DNA of 64,000 nucleotides from CAYPHY01 sp964410625 (GTDB lineage: Bacteria; Chloroflexota; Anaerolineae; Promineifilales; Promineifilaceae). A program made the translations under genes and the position numbers. The stretch lies in assembly GCA_964410625.1 (NCBI GenBank), contig CAYPHY010000002.1:1-64000 (forward strand), in the 5' to 3' direction. Below the pieces are notes generated by a model. That model was not told the DNA's origin, did not search any database, and was given only the letters and a program-made list of their open reading frames with translations. Positions 17,064-25,033 of the stretch are shown here, piece after piece (position 1 is the first letter of the stretch; every line of letters starts with the position of its first letter).

Positions 17064-18140
17064 TTAATCCCCAATATACCCCTGCACCTTCAACAATTCG
17101 GCGTTTAGCAATGCACCGCTGGCTGCGCCGCGTAGGGTGTTGTGGGTCAGCGAAAGATAGCGAATGTCGAGGACGCCACATTGGCGCACCTTGCCTACGG
17201 TCCAGGCCAGGCCGTTACCGGTATCACGGTCGCGGCGGGGTTGCGGCCGATCCGCTTCGTGGCGGTATACCAGCAATGGATCGGGGGAAGATGGCAGTTC
17301 GCGGGCAACGGCCGGGGGCAACCACGACTGTAACGCTTCAACTGCCTCCTCCGGTGTGGCCGATCGCTCAAATTTGACCGAGACGCTGGCTAAATGCCCA
17401 TCCACCACCGGCACGCGGTTGGCCTGTGCGCTCAATTGGATGTCGGCCAGGTGCATTTGTCCGTCGCGAACGTCGCCGAGCAGCTTCTTCGGCTCATTTT
17501 CCAGCTTGTTGTCCTCGCCGCCGATATAGGGGATGACATTATCGAGGATGTCGAGCGAAGGGACGCCAGGATAGCCCGCACCGGAAATGGCTTGCATCGT
17601 GGTCAACACCGCTGCCTGAACGCCAAACGCCTCCTGGAATATCTTCAGCGGCAGAATCGCGCTCGTTGTGGAGCAGTTGGGGCTGGCGACGATGAAGCCC
17701 GGCCAATTGTGGTTGGCTTGCTGGGTAGGGATCAGGCAAGTGTGATCGGGGTTGATTTCAGGGATGAGCAACGGCACATCGGGGGCCATGCGGTGCGTCG
17801 AGGCGTTGGTGACAACGGCAAAACCGGCGGCCGCGAATTGCTCCTCCCACTCTTTTGCCTCGTTGGTGGGCAAGGCGGAAAAGACAACGGGGATTCGGCC
17901 GCCAACCTCCAATTGCGGCGAAGTGGGTTGCACCTTCATCGCCGCCACTCGCTGCGGCATTGGCGTGGGCATCATCCAGTTCACCGATTCCCCATATAAC
18001 CGCCCAGCCGTGCGCTCCGAGCCGGTCACTGCTACCACTTCAAACCAGGGATGGCTGTCCAGCAACTGCACAAAGCGTTGCCCGACCGTCCCCGTCGCCC
18101 CCAACACACCAACCGGTATCTTTTGATTTGATTGTGCCAT
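17064..18140 (-). CDS. asd: aspartate-semialdehyde dehydrogenase (archaeal/fungal-type)
   Basis: Reduces L-aspartyl-4-phosphate to aspartate semialdehyde with NADPH, the branch point to lysine, threonine and methionine. The N-terminal nucleotide-binding motif is GVLGATGTVGQRFVQLL. The catalytic cysteine is Cys156 in SPNCSTT, and the acyl-binding region VPVVDGHLASVSVKFE follows. At 358 residues it resembles the longer group found in archaea, Chloroflexi and fungi. The reverse strand reads AAAGGAG, then GTG, then ATG; the ATG at 18140 has the better spacing. A T-box leader with terminator lies directly upstream on the same strand, so expression is expected to respond to an uncharged tRNA. Confidence 0.95.
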   Translation of the reverse strand: MAQSNQKIPVGVLGATGTVGQRFVQLLDSHPWFEVVAVTGSERTAGRLYGESVNWMMPTPMPQRVAAMKVQPTSPQLEVGGRIPVVFSALPTNEAKEWEEQFAAAGFAVVTNASTHRMAPDVPLLIPEINPDHTCLIPTQQANHNWPGFIVASPNCSTTSAILPLKIFQEAFGVQAAVLTTMQAISGAGYPGVPSLDILDNVIPYIGGEDNKLENEPKKLLGDVRDGQMHLADIQLSAQANRVPVVDGHLASVSVKFERSATPEEAVEALQSWLPPAVARELPSSPDPLLVYRHEADRPQPRRDRDTGNGLAWTVGKVRQCGVLDIRYLSLTHNTLRGAASGALLNAELLKVQGYIGD

Positions 18141-18159
18141 CACTTCAACTCCTTTTCAT

Positions 18160-18221
18160 ACTAGTAGCCAGTAGACAGTATCCTAATCTCTAGTCTCCAA
18201 TCTCTCGTCTCCAATCTCCAA
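18160..18221. repeat. stuttered repeat, family B (one arm)
   Basis: Phrases such as AATCTCTAGTCTCCAATCTC lie between the T-box terminator and the asd ribosome-binding site, within the mRNA leader. The partner arm is absent here. Confidence 0.8.
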
Positions 18222-18228
18222 AACAAAA

Positions 18229-18258
18229 ATGCCACCACCCCACATGGGGCGATGGCAT
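18229..18258 (-). terminator. T-box intrinsic terminator
   Basis: A 13-bp stem with two G-T pairs and a four-base loop centred on the CATG region, followed on the reverse strand by ATTTTTG. It competes with the T-box antiterminator. Confidence 0.85.
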
Positions 18259-18284
18259 CGCGGTTCCACCCAATTTTAGTCTTA

Positions 18285-18319
18285 TAGAAACTGGGTTTTT
18301 TAGAAAAACCCAGTTTCTA
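18285..18319. repeat. perfect 16-bp inverted repeat inside the T-box leader
   Basis: Arms 18285-18300 and 18304-18319 (TAGAAACTGGGTTTTT and its exact complement) are separated by three bases. A related, degenerate phrase (AGAAACCGGGGTTCGG) occurs at 58374. It lies where stem III or the linker before the antiterminator would be. Confidence 0.9.
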
Positions 18320-18539
18320 ATGCTGTCTCACTGTGGCCGTTAACGAGGCCAACCGGATTTCCATACTAACCGGCCGAGTTCGGCACAGCGTTCCGGCAAC
18401 CACTCACGGGGGGTTTTCGTTGTTTTCCTGTTGGAAGCGGCTTCCAGCCGACGGCCGCCTTCCTCTCTAGTACAGTACCAAACAACTACTCGTCCCGATC
18501 AGCGTGTTATCATATTAATGATGGGGATTGTAACCCTTT

Positions 18540-18734
18540 TTAGCCCTTCTTCAAAACGGGCAAACCATTTGGAGTCTCAGCGACAACACGCCCTTCAGGC
18601 AAGCTGTCACGTGCACCATCCTTGACCTCACGGGCAAAGAAGTAGATCGTCTGCTTCTGTCCGTTCTTCAACGTTGTCTCGCGCTCATGCAGGTAATAGG
18701 TCACTCCCTTCGAGTTTTTAAATGAGTAAGCCAT
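18540..18734 (-). CDS. small conserved-looking protein, 64 aa
   Basis: A 64-residue protein (MAYSFKNSKGVTYYLHERE ... NGLPVLKKG) rich in Tyr, Lys and charged residues, with no membrane segment. A good ribosome site (AAGGAAG) precedes the ATG. The alternation of short strands (KGVTYYLH, RQTIYFFAREV-like) suggests a compact beta fold. Small proteins of this wording appear in other bacteria as hypothetical proteins; no function is known to me. It ends about 75 bases before the T-box leader on the same strand. Confidence 0.75.
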   Translation of the reverse strand: MAYSFKNSKGVTYYLHERETTLKNGQKQTIYFFAREVKDGARDSLPEGRVVAETPNGLPVLKKG

Positions 18735-19021
18735 TTTCTTTCTTCCTTCTTTTTAACTATATCTAACGATACAATCCAGTAGTCGTTGAGTTACAGACAA
18801 TACTGCACTCTAACGCCAGAGGCGATATTAGAACATTTGAACTTTTAAGGCAAGAAACTCTAAGCTACTCCTGAGAAAAGACCAAAGACCAATGAACAAT
18901 GACAAATGAGACAATGAACAATGAGCCGTTCTGCTGCCAATTGTTCATTGGTCAGTGTTCTCATTATTCATTGTTCATTGGTTCATTGGTTCATTGTTCA
19001 TTGTTCATTTATACTTCCCCT
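18735..19021. repeat. intergenic region with family A repeats ahead of proS
   Basis: The divergent interval between the 64-aa gene and proS. The first 150 bases hold nothing recognised. From about 18888 to 19012 it carries AATGAACAATGAGAC-type units followed by their reverse complement (TTGTTCATTGGTCAGTG..., TTCATTGGTTCATTGTTCATT), which together make a long imperfect hairpin just before the proS start. Confidence 0.75.
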
Positions 19022-20746
19022 ATGCGACTATCCCGATCCTTTGGTAAGACCCTCCGTTCGGCCCCGGCTGAGGCCGAGATGATCAGCCATCAATTGCTCA
19101 TTCGTGCCAACTTCATTCGCTCTGTTGGCGCAGGGATTTATACCTTTATGCCCTTTGGCTATCGCGTCCTGCGTAACATCTGGCGGATCATGTCCGAAGA
19201 GATGGACGCGATCAACGGCCAGGAGATGTGGATGCCCAATCTCCATCCCGCTGGACTGTGGCAGGCAACCGGCCGCTGGGAATCAATGGACGTGTTGTTC
19301 AAGCTAGAAGGCAGTGGCAGCCGTGAATATGCCCTCTCCCCTACGCATGAAGAGATTGTGGTTGACCTGGCGCTGCGTGAGGTGGAAAGCTACCGCGATT
19401 TGCCGCGCATGATCTATCACATCAGCAAAAAGTTCCGCGACGAACCCCGCGCTCGTGGTGGCTTGCTGCGCCTGCGCGAATTTATTATGAAAGATGCCTA
19501 CAGCCTGGACACCGGCGAGGCCGCTTTAGACATCTACTATCCCCACATGGTGCAGGCGTACTTCAATATCTTTAACCGTTGTGGCGTGGAAGTGACGGCG
19601 ATCAACGCCGATGTGGGGGCAATGGGTGGCAAGACCTCACAGGAGTTTGTCTTACCCCATCCTCAGGGCGAAGACGCCTTTATCGCCTGTAGCAATTGTG
19701 ACTATGCCGCCAACGTGGAAGCGGCCGACTTCGTGCGCGAAGGGGAAAAGCCAGCGGCGCTAGACGACCTGCAAAAAGTTGCCACCCCAGACTGCAAGAC
19801 GATTGCCGATGTCGCCAATTTTATCGGCGTGCCGACCAGCCAGACGATCAAGGCCGTCTTTTACTGGTGGCGGCCGTTGTTCCACAGCGAAGCGGGCGGC
19901 CGTTTGCTCTTTGCCCTCGTGCGCGGCGACCTGGAGATCAATGAAGTTAAACTCGCCAATGCGGTCGGCGGTGGCGTGCTGCGTCCGGCCACCGAGGAGG
20001 AGATTCGCGCCGTTGGGGCAATTCCCGGCTATGCCTCGGCCGCTGGTTTGCCGGTTGCCCATACGCTGGATGACGCCAGCCTATGGGTGGTTGCCGATAG
20101 CTCGATTGAACACGGCGGCAACTTCGTCGTCGGCGCCAATGACGAAGGGTATCACTTCACCGGCACGAACTACCCACGCGACTTTCGCGTCACTAAAATT
20201 GCCGACATCGCCCAGGCGGATACGGGGCATCAATGCCCGCAATGCGGCGGCCGCCTGAAGAAACAGCGTGCGATTGAGATGGGCCACTGCTTTAAGCTAG
20301 GGACACGCTACAGCGCGGCCGTCAACGCCACCTACCTCGACGAAAACGGCCAGCCGCAACTGATTTATATGGGTTCCTATGGCATCGGCCTCGACCGGCT
20401 GATGGCGGTCATCGTCGAGCAACACCACGACGAGTACGGCATTGTCTGGCCGGAGGGCGTTGCCCCCTTCCAGGTGCATTTGCTCTATCTGGGCAAAGAG
20501 CCGGAGGTGAAGGAAGCGGCCGAGCAGCTTTATGTGCAACTTCAACAAGCAGGCTTCAGCGTCCTCTACGACGACCGCGAGGAAAGCGCAGGGGTGAAGT
20601 TTAACGATGCGGATTTGATTGGGGTTCCCTGGCGGGTGACGGTTGGCGGCCGAAATCTGGCGCAGGGGAATGTGGAAGTGAAGCGGCGCAACGAGAAAGA
20701 AAGGGCTGTTGTCGCTCTAGGGCAAATAATTGACTATCTTAGTTGA
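19022..20746 (+). CDS. proS: prolyl-tRNA synthetase (bacterial type, with editing domain)
   Basis: Charges tRNA-Pro with proline. The 574 residues show class II motif 1 region (FMPFGYRVLRNIWRIM), motif 2 (FRDEPRARGGLLRLREFIMKDAYSLD), an inserted YbaK-like editing domain (about residues 225-385, TIADVANFIGVPTSQTIKAV) and motif 3 (GSYGIGLDRLMAVIVEQ), followed by the anticodon-binding domain ending GQIIDYLS. The ATG at 19022 (MRLSRSFGKTL) is the family start; the open frame before it is repeat. No neighbouring gene shares its strand closely. Confidence 0.97.
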   Translation: MRLSRSFGKTLRSAPAEAEMISHQLLIRANFIRSVGAGIYTFMPFGYRVLRNIWRIMSEEMDAINGQEMWMPNLHPAGLWQATGRWESMDVLFKLEGSGSREYALSPTHEEIVVDLALREVESYRDLPRMIYHISKKFRDEPRARGGLLRLREFIMKDAYSLDTGEAALDIYYPHMVQAYFNIFNRCGVEVTAINADVGAMGGKTSQEFVLPHPQGEDAFIACSNCDYAANVEAADFVREGEKPAALDDLQKVATPDCKTIADVANFIGVPTSQTIKAVFYWWRPLFHSEAGGRLLFALVRGDLEINEVKLANAVGGGVLRPATEEEIRAVGAIPGYASAAGLPVAHTLDDASLWVVADSSIEHGGNFVVGANDEGYHFTGTNYPRDFRVTKIADIAQADTGHQCPQCGGRLKKQRAIEMGHCFKLGTRYSAAVNATYLDENGQPQLIYMGSYGIGLDRLMAVIVEQHHDEYGIVWPEGVAPFQVHLLYLGKEPEVKEAAEQLYVQLQQAGFSVLYDDREESAGVKFNDADLIGVPWRVTVGGRNLAQGNVEVKRRNEKERAVVALGQIIDYLS

Positions 20747-20754
20747 GTAAAAAA

Positions 20755-21060
20755 CTATTGAGCATAGAAGTTAGCGAGTTTTGTAAATCTCGCGGCGATG
20801 ACGCACGAAATGGATACGAATCGCCCGCTCACGATTGAAAGTATATAGCCTAGGCTTTGAGCAACTTCTTTCGCCGGTCTGGCTTTTGCTCCAGCCTGCA
20901 TTGCTTTGAGAGATTGCTGAAGCTCTAACTTGAAATCTTCCCGAAGCTCTAAGCCAGCATCTGGATCGGCTATCAGTTCCATAATGGTCTGTGTAACGAC
21001 CTCACGGATTATTTCTTTCAATTCATCGACAGTTAAATCTGCTACATTTAACATAGCCAT
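20755..21060 (-). pseudogene. antitoxin-like gene fused to a truncated RelE-type toxin tail
   Basis: The first 70 or so residues (LTVDELKEIIREVVTQTIMELIADPDAGLELREDFK...) match the small antitoxin-like proteins usually encoded just ahead of RelE/ParE-type toxins. After AKEVAQSLG the frame changes character. In another frame the DNA from 20845 to 20771 reads YTFNRERAIRIHFVRHRREIYKTR and then a stop, which looks like the C-terminal end of a RelE-like toxin. The simplest reading is that a deletion removed most of the toxin and joined the antitoxin out of frame to its tail. GGAGG precedes the ATG, so the product may still be made. Confidence 0.65.
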
Positions 21061-21349
21061 TTTAGCCTCCGCTTCATTCCACGTGTAATTGAAGCATCTA
21101 TGTGTTCCTTCTCACCTTCTTCATAGAAGTGAACAGTAGAACCTACCCATTATAGCAAATTTGGGGGGCATAGTGGCGTTTTAGAGCCATGACCTTATTT
21201 CCGATACTGCTGTTTTCGTATTAGTCTCGCTATCTGCCATCATGGAAATTCGGCATGATCCCTGGTTAGAGATAAAATCGTTGTGTTGGCAGTTGCATTA
21301 GTTGATGTTGCGAGTGAGGCCATTGAGCTTTATCTTGAAGCGGAGGAAG
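21061..21349. other. non-coding interval, nothing recognised
   Basis: Divergent space between the antitoxin remnant and adeC. It has a lower GC content than its surroundings. No clear promoter, repeat or RNA was found. Confidence 0.4.
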
Positions 21350-23146
21350 ATGAGCAATAAACGACAACCCTGGCATGAAGTAACACAAGATTTGGTGGCG
21401 GTAGCAATGGGGCGGAAAGCGGCCGATCTGCTCATCCGCAACGGCCGTTGGGTCAATGTCCACAGTGGCGAGATCATCCCTCATACGGATGTCGCTATTT
21501 GTGGCAGCCGCATTGCTTATGTCGGCGGGGATGCGTCGCATACGATTGGCGAGGGGACACGGGTGATTGAGGCTGACGGCCGTTACCTCATCCCCGGCCT
21601 CTGCGACGCCCACATGCATGTTGAAAGCGGGATGGTGACGGTGACGGAGTTCGCCCGTGCGGTCATCCCCCACGGGACAACCAGCATGTTTATTGACCCG
21701 CACGAGATCGCCAACGTCCTGGGGTTGCGCGGCGTGCGCTTGATGCACGACGAAGCGGCGACCTTACCGATCAACGTCTACGTCCAAATGCCCAGTTGCG
21801 TCCCCAGTGCACCAGGGCTGGAAACGCCAGGGGCGACGATTGGCCCGGAGGAAGTAGACGAGGCGATGAGTTGGCCGGGGATTATCGGCCTGGGGGAGAT
21901 GATGAATTTCCCCGGCGTCTATCTCGGTGACGAGAAGATGCACGCGGAAATGGCGGCGACGATGCGTGCCGGGAAGGTTATCGGTGGTCACTATGCCTCG
22001 CCTGACCTGGGACGGCCGTTTCATGGCTATGTCGCTGGTGGTGCGGCCGATGACCACGAAGGCACGCGCCTGGAAGATGCCATTGCCCGCGTGCGCCAGG
22101 GGATGAAGGCGATGTTGCGCCTCGGTTCTGCCTGGTACGATGTCGCCAGCCAGCTTCCGGCGATCACCGAAATGGGCCTCGACAGCCGCAACTTCCTTCT
22201 CTGCACCGACGACTCTCACTCCGGCACGCTTGTCCAGGATGGGCATATGGATCGAGTTGTGCGCCATGCCATTGAGCAAGGGTTGAAGCCGATTACGGCG
22301 ATCCAGATGGCGACACTGAACACGGCCGTTCACTTCGGCGTTGAAAAGGACATCGGCAGCATCACCCCCGGCCGCTATGCAGACCTCATCCTATCTAGTG
22401 ACCTGGAAGCATTACCGATTGAGCTGGTCATTGCCGCTGGAGAGGTTGTGGCGGAGAACGGCCGTATGCTGGCCGATATACCCCCCTACCCTTATCCCGA
22501 TTTTGCGCTAGGGACGGTGCGGTTGGGACGGCCGTTGGCGGCGGCCGATTTTGACATTCCCGCGCCCAATGGGGACTCCGTTTGTGCGCGGGTCATTGGC
22601 GTGGTCGAGAACCAGGCTCCAACACGGGCGTTGACCGCTATCTTACCCATGGATGATGGGCTGGTACAGATGGACCCGGCACAAGATGTATGTCAGCTTG
22701 CGCTGGTGGAACGCCATCGAGGGACAGGCGATGTGCAAAACGGTTTTGTCAGCGGCTTCGGCTTTAACACCCCTTGCGCCATCGCCAGCACCGTTGCCCA
22801 CGACAGCCATCACATGCTCGTCGTTGGTACGGACAAGGCCAACATGGCACTGGCAGCCAATCGCCTGGGTGAAGTCGGCGGCGGGGTGGTTGTCTTTCGC
22901 GATGGACAGGAGATCGCGCTGGTCGAGTTACCGATTGCCGGTCTGATGTCTAACAAGCGGGCGGAAGTGGTGGCGGCCGAGGCCGGGCGTATGGTCAAAG
23001 CCTTCCATGAGTGTGGCTGTACGCTCAACAACGCCTATATGCAACTCAGCTTGCTTGCCCTGGTGGTCATTCCCGAATTACGTATTTCAGACAAGGGTAT
23101 TATTGATGTAACCCACTTTGGGGTCGTACCGTTGCTTATGGATTAA
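21350..23146 (+). CDS. ade: adenine deaminase
   Basis: Converts adenine to hypoxanthine and ammonia in purine salvage. The 598-residue amidohydrolase carries the metal motif DAHMHVES, the IDPHEIANVLG segment, the GHYASPDL region and the C-terminal adenine deaminase signature ending ISDKGIIDVTHFGVVPLL. GGAGG at 21342 precedes the ATG at 21350; the open frame from 21302 lacks such support. It is monocistronic, with a toxin-antitoxin module on the other strand after it. Confidence 0.95.
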   Translation: MSNKRQPWHEVTQDLVAVAMGRKAADLLIRNGRWVNVHSGEIIPHTDVAICGSRIAYVGGDASHTIGEGTRVIEADGRYLIPGLCDAHMHVESGMVTVTEFARAVIPHGTTSMFIDPHEIANVLGLRGVRLMHDEAATLPINVYVQMPSCVPSAPGLETPGATIGPEEVDEAMSWPGIIGLGEMMNFPGVYLGDEKMHAEMAATMRAGKVIGGHYASPDLGRPFHGYVAGGAADDHEGTRLEDAIARVRQGMKAMLRLGSAWYDVASQLPAITEMGLDSRNFLLCTDDSHSGTLVQDGHMDRVVRHAIEQGLKPITAIQMATLNTAVHFGVEKDIGSITPGRYADLILSSDLEALPIELVIAAGEVVAENGRMLADIPPYPYPDFALGTVRLGRPLAAADFDIPAPNGDSVCARVIGVVENQAPTRALTAILPMDDGLVQMDPAQDVCQLALVERHRGTGDVQNGFVSGFGFNTPCAIASTVAHDSHHMLVVGTDKANMALAANRLGEVGGGVVVFRDGQEIALVELPIAGLMSNKRAEVVAAEAGRMVKAFHECGCTLNNAYMQLSLLALVVIPELRISDKGIIDVTHFGVVPLLMD

Positions 23147-23164
23147 ATTAACTCGTGCGTGGCG

Positions 23165-23428
23165 CTAATAGTGATAACGAGCCTGTAAAAAGTCGATCCG
23201 GTCGTCTCGTACCAGGTAAACAATCCGATGCTCTTGCGTCAATCGTCGTGACCACGTTCCAGCCGCAAGATATTTAAGCGGCTCCGGCTTACCAATGCCG
23301 CTAAATGGGTCGTGTAGAATAGCTTCAACCAAGGTGAGGACACGTAATGCCAGCTTGCGATCTGTCTCTACCCAATAGCGCAAATCTTCAATAAACTGTG
23401 GCTGAAAGACCGCCTCACGGTTCTTCAT
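23165..23428 (-). CDS. yoeB: YoeB/Txe-family ribosome-dependent mRNase toxin
   Basis: An 87-residue RelE-fold toxin of the YoeB group, which cleaves mRNA at the ribosome. Family features are visible: FIEDLRYWVETDRKLALRVLTLVEAI, GKPEPLK with the catalytic glutamate, SRRLTQEHRIVYLV with the key arginine, and the C-terminal ARYHY carrying the His-Tyr pair. The start at 23428 gives the family length and overlaps the antitoxin stop by 14 bases, which suggests translational coupling; the frame extends to 23455. It appears intact. Confidence 0.92.
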   Translation of the reverse strand: MKNREAVFQPQFIEDLRYWVETDRKLALRVLTLVEAILHDPFSGIGKPEPLKYLAAGTWSRRLTQEHRIVYLVRDDRIDFLQARYHY

Positions 23429-23702
23429 CCAGACCAACCTCGCGATGGAGTTCATCCAGGCTCAATATCTGACCTTCGTTCTGTAATGCCTGGTTCAACG
23501 CAGTGAGCAGGCGGCGTGCATTTGCCGGAGAGCGTAACAAATGGGCTGTTTCCAACAAGCTGGTAAGCTCATCGGCCGCGATTAAAGCTACATCTTCCGC
23601 ACCGCGTCTTTGGATAATAATCACCTCGCGGTCGTGAATGGCTCGATCAAGCAAGGTTGCTAGACGGGCACGAGCATCGGTGTAGGTCGTTTGCATTGTC
23701 AT
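23415..23702 (-). CDS. yefM: YefM/Phd-family antitoxin
   Basis: A 95-residue antitoxin from ATG 23702 (an alternative ATG lies at 23696). The N-terminal half (TTYTDARARLATLLDRAIHDREVIIIQRRGAEDVALIAADELTSLLET) is the Phd/YefM DNA-binding and dimerisation fold. The C-terminal half (LLRSPANARRLLTALNQA...) is the toxin-binding tail. It is the first gene of the pair and is expected to repress the operon through the palindrome at 23721-23737. The frame is open upstream to 23759, but that would run through the promoter. Confidence 0.92.
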   Translation of the reverse strand: MTMQTTYTDARARLATLLDRAIHDREVIIIQRRGAEDVALIAADELTSLLETAHLLRSPANARRLLTALNQALQNEGQILSLDELHREVGLDEEP

Positions 23703-23720
23703 ATGTTCACTCAAGTATGT

Positions 23721-23759
23721 GTACAGGATCACTGTACGACACTTAACTACCTTTGTCAA
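23721..23759 (-). promoter_or_regulatory. promoter and palindromic operator of the yefM-yoeB-like operon
   Basis: On the reverse strand TTGACA (23754-23759) and TACAGT (23731-23736) are separated by 17 bases, a near-consensus sigma-70 promoter. Overlapping the -10 is a perfect palindrome, GTACAG-N5-CTGTAC (23721-23737). The E. coli YefM operator is also built around a TGTACA core, so this is the likely autoregulatory site. Confidence 0.82.
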
Positions 23760-23772
23760 GTAGCAGGTGACC

Positions 23773-24954
23773 TCACTCCAGTGTCAACGCCAAAGCGATC
23801 AACTGGGTTGTTTGTAGAGGGTTAAAGTTGTTGTCGCTGACCAAAATCAGGGCTTGCCGCCCGTCCTCCAATACCGGCCCCAACGTCATTCCCTCCACAT
23901 TATCCGGCACGATTGCTAAATCAGTTAGATCAAGCAACAGCGCCTTAGGGACAGGCGGATTGGTCTCCTCTGGTACTCCCTCATCGCTCCAGCGCAACCG
24001 CTCCAGGCGACGCACATCCAGCGCTCTTTCCGCTGTGGCCTCGTAAAGGCGGATCGTATTCCCAATACCGACTGCGTAAGACCGCTCCAGAACAAGAAAA
24101 GTGCCACGATTGTCCAGCGCCAACAGTTCGGATAAACCGTTGTTGCTGCCAGGGGGGATGATCGTGCCGGGTATCGGCTCCACCAGATAGACATACTCTG
24201 CACCTGCCTCGGCCGTCTCCAAATCGAACTGTAAGATACGCGACAGGCTACCCTGGTCGCGCCCGGCCGTTGGCCCGTCTTGGCTTAGCGATTCCTCCAA
24301 TGCAGCATAGAGATAGCGGCCATCCGGTTGCAGTGACAACCCCTCAAATCCCCCATTGTTTCGCACCCCTCTCGAATGCGCTGAATCGGGTAGGAACTTG
24401 TCTGGTAAGAGCAACTCGCCAAGCTGTCGCCCGCTCAAGTCGAACTCCAGCACAGCAGGCAACGCTGGCGGCTCCACATTGGGGTTGCCTTCTGAGGAGA
24501 TATAGAGTGAACCGCGCTCGCTAAGGGCAATCCCCTCGGGGTCAATGTAACCATCGGCAAAAGGCTGGCCTGTTGCGTCCAGGAGGGTTGTTACTGCCAG
24601 CCATTCCACGTCCCCCTCATCCAATCGGCCGTCGCCTAAATCAATTCGCGCTATATAGAAACGAGCCGGAGCGTGTTCACTACGATCATCGGAAAGAATG
24701 TAGTAGAGGTCATTCTCCGCATCATAGGTGATTGCCGAAAGGCCACCCACTTCTGTATCCGCAAACGTTGTGCCTGTGCGAAACGTCGTTATACCGAGTA
24801 GTTCAAACCCTCCCGCTGTGCGCAGATCGTCATCCGCGCTCCTACCTGAGTTTACACAGCCTAGCAAGAGGACAAGGGCCAGCAGCGGATAACCATAGCG
24901 ACAGATTGATAAACGATTTAAGATAGACGGCCGATGCACAAGGGTTTTCTCCAA
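23773..24954 (-). CDS. lipoprotein with esterase-like/phytase beta-propeller domain
   Basis: A 393-residue exported protein. The N-terminal signal LLALVLLLGC contains a lipobox with Cys33. The rest matches the esterase-like-activity-of-phytase family: GGLSAITYDAENDLYYILSDDRSE, PEGIALSERGSLYISSEGN, GFEGLSLQPDGRYLYAALEE and VEGMTLGPVLEDGRQALILVSDNNF mark the blades of a propeller. Related proteins are thought to be phosphoesterases, but the substrate is unproven. It is convergent with nothing nearby and divergent from the MBL hydrolase gene. Confidence 0.85.
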   Translation of the reverse strand: MEKTLVHRPSILNRLSICRYGYPLLALVLLLGCVNSGRSADDDLRTAGGFELLGITTFRTGTTFADTEVGGLSAITYDAENDLYYILSDDRSEHAPARFYIARIDLGDGRLDEGDVEWLAVTTLLDATGQPFADGYIDPEGIALSERGSLYISSEGNPNVEPPALPAVLEFDLSGRQLGELLLPDKFLPDSAHSRGVRNNGGFEGLSLQPDGRYLYAALEESLSQDGPTAGRDQGSLSRILQFDLETAEAGAEYVYLVEPIPGTIIPPGSNNGLSELLALDNRGTFLVLERSYAVGIGNTIRLYEATAERALDVRRLERLRWSDEGVPEETNPPVPKALLLDLTDLAIVPDNVEGMTLGPVLEDGRQALILVSDNNFNPLQTTQLIALALTLE

Positions 24955-25033
24955 GAGCAGGATATAATGATAGCATGTGTACCATTATCACCTCCTTTTG
25001 CAACCCTTATAAACCGACTCACGCACATTCTTA

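Larger units (their letters stand above)
18222..18465 (-). promoter_or_regulatory. T-box riboswitch upstream of asd
   Basis: On the reverse strand the conserved T-box core GGGTGGAACCGCG (18259-18271) is followed at once by a strong terminator (18229-18258: 13-bp stem ATGCCATCGCCCC/GGGGTGGTGGCAT, then a T-run). An AGAGAGG element near 18460 fits the start of stem I, and paired segments (GGCCGG ... CCGG, GGCCTCGTTAACGGCC) lie between. In this class, uncharged tRNA stabilises an antiterminator and permits transcription. I could not fix the specifier codon; lysine, threonine, methionine or aspartate would each make sense for asd. A perfect 16-bp inverted repeat is inserted just 5' of the T-box core. 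Confidence 0.88.
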
